NCBI RefSeq assembly: GCF_018137985.1
Contig: NZ_CP073084.1
Span: 682,001-746,000 of the forward strand
Reading direction: 5' to 3'
Source: Streptococcus oriscaviae
Lineage (GTDB): Bacteria > Bacillota > Bacilli > Lactobacillales > Streptococcaceae
Length of the DNA stretch: 64,000 nt
Notes under the pieces: model-generated
Database searches by the model: none
The model's input: the letters and a program-made list of their open reading frames with translations, nothing else
Told to the model about the DNA's origin: nothing
Translations under genes and position numbers: made by a program
Shown: in pieces, positions 36,025-44,898 of the stretch
How the letters are laid out: each line of letters starts with the position of its first letter
Position numbering within the stretch: the stretch's first letter is position 1

Positions 36025-37303
36025 ATTTTGAGATATTTTTCGAAATCGCAGCTAGTAGTCCCTCAGAATCTGATACTCCTTCTGTTTTAATTAAGCCGGT
36101 TTCAACTCTACTAAAGAGCGCGCTAACAATTATCAAACGTTCATCTTTATCAATATCTATTCCTGAATATGTTAATGATTGATAGAATCTGGTTAATGCT
36201 GCCTTTTGTTCATATTCGGTCGCTATATGATGATTGGACATCACAATTTTTATTAAGACTCTAATTATATAAATTAAAAAAGAAATTACTGAAATAAAGA
36301 TAAACGATTGGGAAATAAATGGAATTTTGCTTGTTATTCCAATAGGATATTGGTAAAGCATAAACACTAGACCTGATGCCGCGATAATCATAAGTGTCGA
36401 AAAAATACCTAAACCGATAGACCAATATTTTGCCTTAGTTCTATATTCATTAGCTCGCTTATTCCACAGTTTTTCTGGTTCTTCAAAAGAAAGTTTTATA
36501 TTGTATGTCTCTTCAAGGTCGCTGAGTTTTGCCTGCTTATCTGCTTGCCAAGCATTGAGTTTATCTTGAAACTCTATTAACTCTAAAGACTTAGCATCAA
36601 CTTCTTGTTTAATTTTACTGTATTGTTCTTCTGAAAACTTAACAATTTCACTATATTTTTCGTTCGCTTCACTCGATAGTTGATTTAGTTGCTCCGTAAC
36701 GGGATTAACTACCGTTTGAGTGAAGTTTGATACGTCTTCACGAATATTAGAAAACTCTTTTTTGAAATGGTAAAGCGCAGGATAGTAGCGATATTTTTCC
36801 GCATAAGATAGATATTGACCAACACTATGATTGTTTTTATAGAGGTATATATAGGAGTTTAACGCTTCCGTTTGATAATCGGTTGTTTTTTCTAAATAAT
36901 AACGAAAAAAGTCCCTAATTTTTCTAATCTCGCCATCTTCGCTAATAGGAGACGCAATAGATAGCAGGTATATTCTTTCACCCGTTGAAATCGTCTCATA
37001 ACTATAGTTTACATTATTTGTTAAGAAACTATTGATAGAATCTATATCGAGACTTTCTAAATTCGAAAAATATTCTCGTACTCGTTTTATGGTTGAGTTT
37101 AGATTATCCCAGTGCGTTTTAAAAGGGTTATTCTTCCCAATGCTCTCCCAATATGCCAAATTTCGTTGTGTAATTTTTTCGAATTCATCAAATGTATAAG
37201 TCTTAGTATTACCATAATCTATAATAAAGTTAGCGTTGACTTGGAATCTGAATAGAATTTTACTGTTAATATAGTTCGAAACTTGCTGCTTAGTGTATCC
37301 CAT
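36023..37303 (-). CDS. DUF6161-like membrane protein with coiled coil
   Basis: A 426-residue protein. Residues about 1-180 are helical and hydrophilic, about 185-265 form a long charged coiled coil (VNPVTEQLNQLSSEANEKYSE onward), two transmembrane helices follow (about 292-316 and 327-350), and the C-terminal 75 residues contain YEQKAALTRFYQSL and DERLIIVSALFSRVETGLIK. This order and the C-terminal pattern recall DUF6161 proteins, which I know only as uncharacterised and often in accessory islands. An extended -10 (TGCTATAAT, fwd 37328-37333 region) and RBS AAGGAAAT precede it. A defence role is a guess. Confidence 0.68.
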   Translation of the reverse strand: MGYTKQQVSNYINSKILFRFQVNANFIIDYGNTKTYTFDEFEKITQRNLAYWESIGKNNPFKTHWDNLNSTIKRVREYFSNLESLDIDSINSFLTNNVNYSYETISTGERIYLLSIASPISEDGEIRKIRDFFRYYLEKTTDYQTEALNSYIYLYKNNHSVGQYLSYAEKYRYYPALYHFKKEFSNIREDVSNFTQTVVNPVTEQLNQLSSEANEKYSEIVKFSEEQYSKIKQEVDAKSLELIEFQDKLNAWQADKQAKLSDLEETYNIKLSFEEPEKLWNKRANEYRTKAKYWSIGLGIFSTLMIIAASGLVFMLYQYPIGITSKIPFISQSFIFISVISFLIYIIRVLIKIVMSNHHIATEYEQKAALTRFYQSLTYSGIDIDKDERLIIVSALFSRVETGLIKTEGVSDSEGLLAAISKNISK

Positions 37304-37378
37304 AATTATTTCCTTGTTCTTTTCTTAATTATAGCATATTGTTGAAGTTTTATAATTACCATTTCAATGTTTTGGCTG

Positions 37379-37402
37379 TAAATCTGAGTTCATACGCCTT
37401 AT
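37379..37402. repeat. 24-bp direct repeat, copy 2
   Basis: Identical to 35964-35987, same orientation, 1415 bp apart. It lies 8 bp after the stop codon of the 37411-38217 gene and before the promoter of the DUF6161-like gene. The two copies thus frame one complete transcription unit. Confidence 0.95.
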
Positions 37403-37410
37403 CCAGTCTC

Positions 37411-38217
37411 TTATTGTCTGTAAGTGGATTCTATATAGTCTATATTGTCCTTATTCAGATTGTTATCCGACTTTAATTCTATAGCCAACAGCCACGCTTG
37501 TTCAAAATATTTTCTAAATACCCCCACTAATTCCTTTCCTTTCAAAGAATATAGGTGGGGTGCATAAGATGATGAGACAAAAATAACCTCTTCATCATCA
37601 ATTATTACAAATTGAATCTTTGGAAATTTTGTTTTTTCTTCCTTATTATCAAAGTATCTACACGAATAAACAGAACCGTAGTTTATATGGTCAAGCATTT
37701 TATCAATATTGCGCTCATAGCTAAAAGTAAATATTTCTTTATACTCTCTTATATCTTTTTTATGGTTGCAGAATTTTCTGATTTCCTTATCGATCTGATT
37801 GCTTACATGTTTTTTCTTAGCCTCATTTCTTGGTATAGGATTTGTTGTCGTAAAATCTTGCCAGTTAAGGTCACAAACACTTTCCTTAGCCTGCGATATT
37901 CGTTTAGCAATGTAATTATCGACTTCATCAATGTTTTTAAAGAATTTAACGCTCCCGGAATTCCCTACGATACTACTTATATCCTTAGGCAACTCCTCTA
38001 TTTTTTCCAATTTCTCCCTATTTTCAAACTGGTAAAGGATTAAAATAGTAGATACTGAAACAAGAAGAACAGAGGAGATGGCAGGGTATGCCACCTCTAT
38101 ATCAGGCAATGATTTAAGCATGAAATTATTTGTCATATCATAAACCATTATTATGAAAATTACAAAAATAGTAAAATACCCTACTAAAAATTCTATGATT
38201 TTTCTAATTTTTTTCAC
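37411..38217 (-). CDS. Two-TM protein with PLD-like soluble domain
   Basis: A 268-residue protein not clearly recognised. Two N-terminal transmembrane helices (about residues 8-30 and 42-62) are followed by a cytoplasmic domain of about 195 residues. Its pattern (VDNYIAKRISQAKESVCDLNW, later KIQFVIIDDEEVIFVSSSYAPHLYSLKG and FRKYFEQAWLLAIEL) resembles phospholipase D-like domains in which the catalytic HKD histidine-lysine pair is missing. It is AT-rich. Membrane anchor plus degenerate PLD fold suggests sensing or binding rather than catalysis, but this is inference. Confidence 0.62.
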   Translation of the reverse strand: MKKIRKIIEFLVGYFTIFVIFIIMVYDMTNNFMLKSLPDIEVAYPAISSVLLVSVSTILILYQFENREKLEKIEELPKDISSIVGNSGSVKFFKNIDEVDNYIAKRISQAKESVCDLNWQDFTTTNPIPRNEAKKKHVSNQIDKEIRKFCNHKKDIREYKEIFTFSYERNIDKMLDHINYGSVYSCRYFDNKEEKTKFPKIQFVIIDDEEVIFVSSSYAPHLYSLKGKELVGVFRKYFEQAWLLAIELKSDNNLNKDNIDYIESTYRQ

Positions 38218-38253
38218 AACCCACTCCGACTATATTTGCTAGATAAAGATAAA

Positions 38254-39030
38254 CTATAGTTTGTTTACAAAAAAATCAACAAAAAGATTAGCCATATATT
38301 CCCATTTTCCGTCTTGGGTATATCCATGGTCGCAATTTTCAATCAATACTAATTCAACATCATTCGAAGAAGTCAGTAATTGCGATTGTAGCAATTGAGA
38401 TTGCCGAAAAGGAACAATCTCATCATCTAGCCCATGCGTTATGAGACAAGAAGAGGATATATCTGAAGATTCCCTATATATATTATAGTTCATTGGATTA
38501 TATAAAACGTTTATATTGTATCCATTTTCAGAGCAGTAGCCTGATGTCTTCCAATTTTTTGCCGCTTCCTCGGAAATCTCATTCAAATAAGCATCTGGCA
38601 GGAAAGTGCACGGTGACTTGAAGCCATGCGCTTTTATGTCTCGAAATTCTTTTGAAGCAATAACGACGCTTGAACCAAAACTGGAAGAAAATACGCCTAT
38701 TCTGTCAGTATCTACTGCATCTATCTCGTCAATTAGTTTAATAACAGCCTTGAAGTCGTCAATCCCTTTTTCTAAAGTCAACTCCTTTCTACTGCCCTCA
38801 CTATCCCCTAATCCAGAAAAGTCAAAGGTTAGAGAGGCTATCCCTTTTTCGCTCAACAGAGGAGGGATTTTTGTCCAGCTTAAACTCTTAGAGCCACTAG
38901 GTCCATCACCCGTAAGCATAACAACTAGCGGAAATTTGGTTTTCGCGCCATTGTTATTTTTCGGAAGAAAAAAATGAGCACATAACTTTTCTCCCTTTTT
39001 GTTTTCTGTGTGTCTTTTTATTATTTTCAT
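38254..39030 (-). CDS. Alpha/beta hydrolase
   Basis: A 258-residue serine hydrolase of the dienelactone-hydrolase/peptidase-like alpha/beta group. Features: oxyanion segment VMLTGDGPSGSKSLSW (about residues 37-52), the LTFDFSGLGDSEGS strand-turn (about 68-81), nucleophile elbow GVFSSSFGSS (serine about 117), acid at GLDDEIVPF and histidine at NCDHGYTQDGKWEYM near the end, so the triad looks complete. Cytoplasmic, no signal peptide. Its start overlaps the WbqC-like gene by 4 bp (ATGA), so both are one operon. The substrate is unknown. Confidence 0.82.
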   Translation of the reverse strand: MKIIKRHTENKKGEKLCAHFFLPKNNNGAKTKFPLVVMLTGDGPSGSKSLSWTKIPPLLSEKGIASLTFDFSGLGDSEGSRKELTLEKGIDDFKAVIKLIDEIDAVDTDRIGVFSSSFGSSVVIASKEFRDIKAHGFKSPCTFLPDAYLNEISEEAAKNWKTSGYCSENGYNINVLYNPMNYNIYRESSDISSSCLITHGLDDEIVPFRQSQLLQSQLLTSSNDVELVLIENCDHGYTQDGKWEYMANLFVDFFVNKL

Positions 39031-39779
39031 CTTAAACTCCTCTTGTAAATTTCAGGTAAATATTTAGTGTCTTCTATAATTTTTTTAGTAAAATCTATTC
39101 CCTCATTAAAAATACAATCTATAACAGACTGACACGGTATGAATCCCTCGATAGACCTCCTGTATTGATAGTATTTTGGGTGTATTCGCTTAAAATCTTG
39201 AATTAAAATACTAATGCCAGAGTCAAGCAGTCTCTGTTCTTCAAACTCCGTAAGACCCCCGCCTCCACCTATAATTATAGTGTTATTGTGAGTTTTCCTA
39301 CATAGCTCTATTATTTTCTCTGTATGCGGGGATTCATTGTCAGATATAATATCGCTGCTCATTATTATATTGGGCTTGTGTGTGTCTAAAATATTTAACA
39401 ATCCTTCAATCAGCTCTATATCAAATTCGGCAAGATTAGTGGATTTGTCTGCCGAAGAAATCAATAATTCTGAAAATACTTCAAAAAATTCTTCAAAGTA
39501 AGGTGCTTTTACATAAGCGTGCCTTACTGTTTCGATTATCTTAAATATATTACTAGCGTTAAAATATATTTGATTGCAAAGTTTATTGTAGTTTTCTCCT
39601 GTCTTTAGTGATATAAATGATGGTTGACCATTAGAGTTGGTTATTCTTGCCCTGTCTATAAATAGTCTCTTCGTAAAAATGAAATTATCTTGAACTATAA
39701 ATGTATCAGCATGAACAAGCTTAGTAAAATATCCTAACCACGGAAGAAAATAAGGTCTATGAATTACAGCAGTTCCCAT
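39027..39779 (-). CDS. WbqC-like family protein
   Basis: A 250-residue member of the WbqC-like family. The hallmark N-terminus HRPYFLPWLGYFTKLVHADTF (about residues 7-27), RARITNSNG and the C-terminal FIPCQSVIDCIFNEG are all present. WbqC-like proteins occur in O-antigen and other surface-polysaccharide or natural-product clusters and are believed to modify sugars or acyl groups; the exact chemistry is not settled to my knowledge. Here it is coupled to an alpha/beta hydrolase with no glycosyltransferases nearby, an unusual setting. A glycine run IIIGGGGGLTEFEEQ is notable. Confidence 0.8.
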   Translation of the reverse strand: MGTAVIHRPYFLPWLGYFTKLVHADTFIVQDNFIFTKRLFIDRARITNSNGQPSFISLKTGENYNKLCNQIYFNASNIFKIIETVRHAYVKAPYFEEFFEVFSELLISSADKSTNLAEFDIELIEGLLNILDTHKPNIIMSSDIISDNESPHTEKIIELCRKTHNNTIIIGGGGGLTEFEEQRLLDSGISILIQDFKRIHPKYYQYRRSIEGFIPCQSVIDCIFNEGIDFTKKIIEDTKYLPEIYKRSLR

Positions 39780-39850
39780 GATAATACCTCCCGCAACATT
39801 CTAATTTATATTTTAGCAACAATGTTGTAAATAATCAATCCATAAAATAG

Positions 39851-40876
39851 CTATAATGTGATGAAATTGATTATGATATCTTTTGTTTTGTTATCTATGA
39901 ACCTTTCCCCCAACTCCCTAAAAAACTCATCATCCGTCCCAATCTCCAAAATCTCAATCAAAGCTTTGGCGGTATCTGTTAGGTGAAAAGCACTGTATTC
40001 AAAAGTTATTCTTTCATCAGAATCAGTGGAGAACGTTAGGACTAGGTTGTCATTCTGGAAACCAGACAGTTCACCTTTTTCTACAATCATTTCATGTCTG
40101 CCACCGCCAGAAATCAAGCCGTATTCTTTCAGTCTTGAAATGTCGTTTCCTTTTACACCATATTTTGTGAATAAATCCAGAAAATCGGCGTGAGAAATCA
40201 GGTAATAATCCAAGATATATTCCCCTGAAAGCTCGTCAAAGGATTCATCATAAAAAGTATAAGGGGCGATTCGCTTAAACAGATTCAGTTCATCTTCTGA
40301 AAAGCGGTTTAGTTCTTGCTTGATTCGCTTGGAATAGCCTGTTGCTTTTGAAACTAACTCTTCCAAAGGGCGGGAGACCACTTCCGTTTCTCGGCTGAAA
40401 TCCAGTTCGATATATCCTTGGTGTTTGTTGTGCTGGTAAGCCAAGACGTAAAACAAACATTCTGCTAAAAACAAATAAGGTCGCTCGGCATGGTTGAGCT
40501 GGAAAGATTGCTTCAAACCTAAAAGAATGGATTTTGGTAAATTTTGTGCTTGCTCTAACAAATCAAAGAAGTCTTCTTGCGCTTTCTGTAATTCAAACTT
40601 ATTTTCTCGGTAGTTGGTATCGCTTAATCTCTTTTCAGTTTTGAAAATGTAAGCTGAAAAACCTGCTTCATCTATCTCATCTTGGACGATTCCGTAAAGG
40701 GTTCGTCCTTTATTTTGCCCTGTGAATAATTTATTGAAGGTTGTGTCAGATAGATATGCTAGTGAATCCTCATGAAGAACAACTGCTAAGCCAACACTCA
40801 CTTTCTTGCGGTCAGACCAGACCGTTTTGTTGGCATTTTTCAAAACAATGGAAAATAAGTCTGGGATTGTAAACAT
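39851..40876 (-). CDS. Unrecognised 341-residue protein
   Basis: The ATG at 40874-40876 (MFTIPDLFSIV) with RBS TCGGAGGTGT is chosen; an 18-codon longer frame has no RBS. The protein is soluble, mixed alpha/beta, with a helical centre (RPYLFLAECLFYVLAYQHNK, about residues 132-151) and a C-terminal domain with LVLTFSTDSDERITFEYSAFHLTDTAKALIEIL. I recognise no family and see no catalytic motif. It is divergent from the plus-strand backbone genes across a palindrome-containing intergenic region, so it may be an element regulator or an independent cargo gene. Confidence 0.65.
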   Translation of the reverse strand: MFTIPDLFSIVLKNANKTVWSDRKKVSVGLAVVLHEDSLAYLSDTTFNKLFTGQNKGRTLYGIVQDEIDEAGFSAYIFKTEKRLSDTNYRENKFELQKAQEDFFDLLEQAQNLPKSILLGLKQSFQLNHAERPYLFLAECLFYVLAYQHNKHQGYIELDFSRETEVVSRPLEELVSKATGYSKRIKQELNRFSEDELNLFKRIAPYTFYDESFDELSGEYILDYYLISHADFLDLFTKYGVKGNDISRLKEYGLISGGGRHEMIVEKGELSGFQNDNLVLTFSTDSDERITFEYSAFHLTDTAKALIEILEIGTDDEFFRELGERFIDNKTKDIIINFITL

Positions 40877-40890
40877 AAACACCTCCGAAA

Positions 40891-40970
40891 TTGGCAAGAT
40901 TTTGACATAGATTTTGGCAACATTTGGCATTTTAACTTTGATAAACTTTAACCATAAGTTAGCTAACTTA
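40891..40970. promoter_or_regulatory. Divergent control region with palindrome and short iterons
   Basis: A perfect 16-bp palindrome TAAGTTAGCTAACTTA (40955-40970) lies just before TAAAATTATAT, a likely -10 region for the plus-strand gene at 40998. TTGGCA occurs three times in the same direction (40891, 40914, 40924). This is the only non-coding gap between the two oppositely transcribed halves of accessory region A. Confidence 0.55.
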
Positions 40971-40997
40971 CTAAAATTATATCAAAGGAGAATGCTT

Positions 40998-41267
40998 ATG
41001 TCACTCACACCTTCTATTCGTCGCAATAAAGAAGTCCAAGCACTTCAAACCATCGCCAGTCCATATCAAATGGAGGTCGCAAGAAAGCTCAGCCAAAACA
41101 TGGCAGACAACCAAGCAAGGGAGCTTCTGGCGACAGACATTCTCTACAAAGTGGGGAATTTAGCCTTGATTCAAGCTGAAATCCTGAAAAACAATCCAGA
41201 AGCTCACGCTTATACAGATTATATTCTGAGAGCTTTCACTCATTATACTACGCAATATTTGAAATAG
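40998..41267 (+). CDS. Small element-encoded protein
   Basis: An 89-residue soluble helical protein starting at ATG 40998 with RBS AAAGGAGAATG; the longer frame from 40914 lies in the control region and is rejected. Pattern: SLTPSIRRNKEVQALQTIASPYQMEVARKL, then a helix around MADNQARELLATDILYKVGNLALIQAEIL. No family recognised. It is the first gene of the plus-strand backbone of the element, followed by two small membrane proteins and a TraG-like ATPase, which suggests a role in transfer or its control. Confidence 0.62.
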   Translation: MSLTPSIRRNKEVQALQTIASPYQMEVARKLSQNMADNQARELLATDILYKVGNLALIQAEILKNNPEAHAYTDYILRAFTHYTTQYLK

Positions 41268-41277
41268 GGAGAATACC

Positions 41278-41478
41278 ATGAATATGTATCTTTGGCTTGC
41301 CTTAGGGCTGCTTGTAATAGCTGCCATCTGGGACTGTTTGGAAGAAATCTCAGAGCAGGAAAAAACCACCTACACCACAGAAGAAATCGAATTGGCAGAA
41401 TATCTTGAAAAGAAACAAGCAATTAACGGAATTTACCTAGAAGCTGTCGCCGAAATCTTACGCCACCAAAAGCGATAA
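41278..41478 (+). CDS. Small membrane protein
   Basis: A 66-residue protein with one N-terminal transmembrane helix (about residues 3-19, MYLWLALGLLVIAAIWD) and an acidic soluble tail containing TYTTEEIELAEYLEKKQAIN. RBS AGGGAGA 6 bp before the ATG. It lies 10 bp after the 40998 gene and belongs to the same transcript. Function unknown. Confidence 0.6.
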   Translation: MNMYLWLALGLLVIAAIWDCLEEISEQEKTTYTTEEIELAEYLEKKQAINGIYLEAVAEILRHQKR

Positions 41479-41635
41479 AATCACCACTTGGACTAGACAA
41501 AAGGACAAAATATGGTGAAATATACTACTGTTAACCTGCCCAAAATCTATTCCAATCGCTTCAAAAGCAGGACAAAGCCAAATTTCAATTTTTGGCAATC
41601 TTCCTGTATAACTGAAATCAGAAAGGAAACCAGCC

Positions 41636-41806
41636 ATGAAGAAACTACTCGCTTACATTCTCGGATTCTTTGCCTGTGCTTGGCTTGTCAATCAGGCGGT
41701 TAAATTGGTCTTGGAAGTCTGGCAAGTGTTGTTTTGGGGAGCGGTGTTCATCTTTGCTGGCTGGTTTATCTTTCGGATTATCAAAATTAAGAAAGATTGG
41801 AGGTAA
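41636..41806 (+). CDS. Small two-helix membrane protein before the TraG-like ATPase
   Basis: A 56-residue protein starting at the ATG at 41636 behind RBS GAAAGGAAAC and ending TAA at 41804-41806, two bases before the ATPase start codon. It has two hydrophobic helices (about residues 4-24 and 29-46) and a basic end (IIKIKKDWR). Topology and position are those of small membrane partners of coupling proteins. It overlaps a weaker 63-codon frame (41512-41703) in another phase that I do not accept. Confidence 0.65.
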   Translation: MKKLLAYILGFFACAWLVNQAVKLVLEVWQVLFWGAVFIFAGWFIFRIIKIKKDWR

Positions 41807-41808
41807 AT

Positions 41809-44015
41809 ATGAAGCGACACTTTAACGCCTTGTCGTGGAGTGAATGGACTTGGCAACGTCCGTTTTCAGAAGAAGATGTCAAAGGTCTGCTTGGTCAGTT
41901 GGTCGGTCTAACTCGGCGGAAGAGTCTTGTTTTTGAAGTTCACTTGAAGAGAAACCATGTGCGGTATCTTCTAGGAACAGAAGAACAAGATAAGCGGCAC
42001 GTTCATCAATTGATACAATCACACCGACAGATTCAATTTTCTAAAGCTCCTAAGCGTGAAAAAATATCGGTTGCCCGATTAGTTCAGATTAAGCAGTCAC
42101 ATTATGCTCTAAAAACAGATTCGTTAGAGAATATGATTCGTTCTAGTTTGGCACTGTCAAAAACACTCCAACCAGATGAGGAAATTGTTCTTCAGTTGAT
42201 TCTTGGCTCTGGCTCTCCACCAAAGCCACAACCTAAAGAATTACCGAATTTGTCTGCTCGCTGGTATCAGGTTATTACAAATAATATTCCTGAACTCTCG
42301 GAAAACTCCAAAAAGCTCATGCGTCAGAAGTTAAATCAATCAACTTTCAGATGTGAAATTAGACTTGGGGTAAGCTCACGCAGTATTTTGCGGACGAAAG
42401 AGTTCTTTTCGAGTCTGCTCAGTAGCTTTCGTATGCTGGAGACTCACGCCACTATCGAACTAAAATCAATCTCGGCTTCAAAAATCAATCAAACCCAACC
42501 ATCTTGGTCTTTCCCGTATAGCCTAGCTACTGCTGACCTCGCTTGTTTCCTGCTTTTGCCAGTTGGCGAAGAAAACATGGACGGCGTGCCGAATGTTCAC
42601 CCGAAACTCATCACGCCACCGCTTGGCTACAATTTGAATCACAACAAGGCGAGAAGTTTTGGGCAGACTATCGAAACTCAGCCGAGACCGCTTCAAATTT
42701 CTAGCCAATCCGCCAAGAAACATTTGTTTCTACTTGGAAGCACTGGAACAGGTAAAACTACAGCGATGAGTCATTTGATTCTGTCTGACATAAAATCCAA
42801 AAAGCATAGCGTGGTCGTGATTGACGCCAAGGGGCAATTAACGCATGAACTACTTGAACGAACTCCAGCCGAACATGATGAAGACATAGTGGTTATTTCA
42901 CCAACCGCCAAGCGAATTGTTGGCATTAACCCCTTTGAGCTGACAAACTATGGAATTGAACCTGAAGTTATCGCAGATTATTTACTAGAGTTATTCAAAG
43001 GCTTATATCCAGAACATTTCGGAATCTACTCTTTGGATATTCTGTCGCACGCTTTCTTAACTCTGGCACGGATTCCAAACAGTTCTTTGGTGATGTTGCC
43101 TAGCCTTTTAACCAACAAGCATTTCAGAAATAAACTGTTGAAAAATCTCACAGACCCAATCGGCTTAGAAAGTTTTTGGTCTTGGTTTGAACTGTTAAGC
43201 GAAGCCCAACGCCACCAGATGTTAAACCCGATTTTGAACAAGTTTCGCCAGTTTTTGCTTCGTCCGCAACTCAGGGCTATGCTTGGACAAGCTAAACCCA
43301 AATTCAGTTTGGCAGAACTCTTCCAGGGCAGAAAAATTGTGCTAGTGCCACTTAACAAGGCAGTTATTGGTTCAGAATCCGCCAAACTTATCGGAAGCCT
43401 TGTCACTTCAATCTTGTGGATGCTTATTTTGCGACAGTCTTCGGTTGAGCCAAGCAAGCGTCGGTCTGCTTTCATTTATGTCGATGAAACACCGAGCTTT
43501 CTTGGAATCCCTAACGCCAATCTGGACGAAGCACTTTCACAATCTCGCCAGTTTAATGTTGGCTGGGCGATAGGCTTTCAGCACTTGGCGCAGATGTCTT
43601 CAAATCTCAAAGCGGGAATTGAGTCAAACACCGCCAATAAAATTGTCTTTGGCTTGAATTTGAACGAAGCCAAGGAAAAGGCAAAACCACATTAGAAGTT
43701 ACCAAAGAGGATTTTTACAGCCTACCACCGTTTTGGGTGTATTCAAGAATTGAAACCTCACCCAATACTTATCGCTGGGTAATTGGCAAAACCTATCCTC
43801 CAACGCCTAGGATTCGAGATAGTCGCACGCCTTATCTAAATAGTCTTATCAGATACGGACAAAATGTAGATGATTTAGAGCGAGAATTTCAGGCTTTTAC
43901 CTACCAAGAGAAACCACAAATGGCTGAATCTCTGGACGATTTAGGACGAAAAAAGCGTTCTAATCGGTCTTCTAATCGTGTTGATGAAGAAGATTCTTCC
44001 ACCCCTGTAAAATAA
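41809..44015 (+). pseudogene. TraG/TraD-like conjugation ATPase, frameshifted
   Basis: Coupling-protein-type ATPase of a mobile element, split in two frames. Part 1 (from ATG 41809 to TAG 43693-43695) holds the N-terminal domain, Walker A LLGSTGTGKTTAMSHL (about residues 305-320), VVVIDAKGQLTHEL and Walker B AFIYVDETPSFLG. Part 2 continues in the -1 phase from about 43680 (GKTTLEVTKEDFYSLPPF, then TYRWVIGKTYPPTPRIRDSRTP) to 44015 with an acidic/basic tail. Together they give one uninterrupted family-like protein, so a one-base deletion near GGAAAAGGCAAAACC is likely. A TTG at 41797 is an alternative start without RBS. Confidence 0.8.
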
Positions 44016-44097
44016 GCCTTTCTGCCCTCAATTGTCACACGACTTACTGCGTAACTTAGCACATTTTACCAGCCAACCTTTAAGGAGAACAAAACAG

Positions 44098-44898
44098 ATG
44101 AAATGGAATCAATTAACCACACAAGATATTCAAATTTTATACTTTCTCAATCAAGCTAGATATGCCACCACCAGCCAGCTTGCCAGACTCTTTTATTCAG
44201 ACAGCGACAAACCAGAAACCGCTATTCGCCGTGCTAACTTTACAACACAAAGGCTGTTAAAGGCTGGTCTGGTTTCACACCTCAAACGCCGAATCGGTGG
44301 CGTTCGCAAAGGCTCTGCTTCCTATGTTTGGCAAATTACTTTTCAAGGTTTGAAGCTGCTGAAAAGCCAAGATGAAACGGTTGTTCTGCGGTATAAAAAC
44401 CACTACGAACCCAGCCAACACCATGTCGAACATACCTTGGCAGTCACGGAAATATTCGTTGAAACTATGGAGACCGTCCGAGATTCCAAAAAGCTATCGC
44501 TTGAAGCCTTTTCTTTCGAGCCGAACTCTTGGCGGAGCTACCAAAAACTTTCTGGCTTAGGTATGACTTTGAAGCCAGATGCTTATCTGGAGCTAGTTAG
44601 CCAAGAATACGAAGACCACTATTTCATTGAACTAGACCGAAGCACTGAAAGTCTAGCCCGCATAGCAAACACCTGTAAAAAATATATCGAATACTATCGC
44701 TCAGGCGTCGAACAACGCCAGCACGGAGTTTTCCCATTCGTGCTTTGGATTGTTCCAGATGACAAGCGAAAGCTAGCAATTTCGAAAGCCATTCAAGCGG
44801 AACTTTATAATTTTTGGGAATTGTTCACCGTGATTACTCTGGACGACTACCAAAACTATATCAAAGGAGGGATTGATGAACTTGAAAAATCAAGATAA
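44098..44898 (+). CDS. Replication-relaxation family protein
   Basis: A 266-residue protein of the replication-relaxation family, found on conjugative and mobilizable elements and thought to act at the transfer origin with the relaxation complex. The N-terminal winged helix is QLTTQDIQILYFLNQARYATTSQLARLFY, and the C-terminal nuclease-like region includes LKPDAYLELVS and YFIELDRSTESLARIANTCKKYIEYY. ATG at 44098 with RBS AAGGAGAAC is chosen; the frame is open upstream to 44032. Second gene of the surviving transfer module. Confidence 0.84.
   Translation: MKWNQLTTQDIQILYFLNQARYATTSQLARLFYSDSDKPETAIRRANFTTQRLLKAGLVSHLKRRIGGVRKGSASYVWQITFQGLKLLKSQDETVVLRYKNHYEPSQHHVEHTLAVTEIFVETMETVRDSKKLSLEAFSFEPNSWRSYQKLSGLGMTLKPDAYLELVSQEYEDHYFIELDRSTESLARIANTCKKYIEYYRSGVEQRQHGVFPFVLWIVPDDKRKLAISKAIQAELYNFWELFTVITLDDYQNYIKGGIDELEKSR

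Noticed and set aside
41512-41703. 63-codon plus-strand frame before the TraG-like ATPase
   Set aside because: Odd composition with many Arg/His/Ser and Cys at the end, and 68 bp overlap with the better-supported 56-residue membrane protein at 41636. The RBS is weak.
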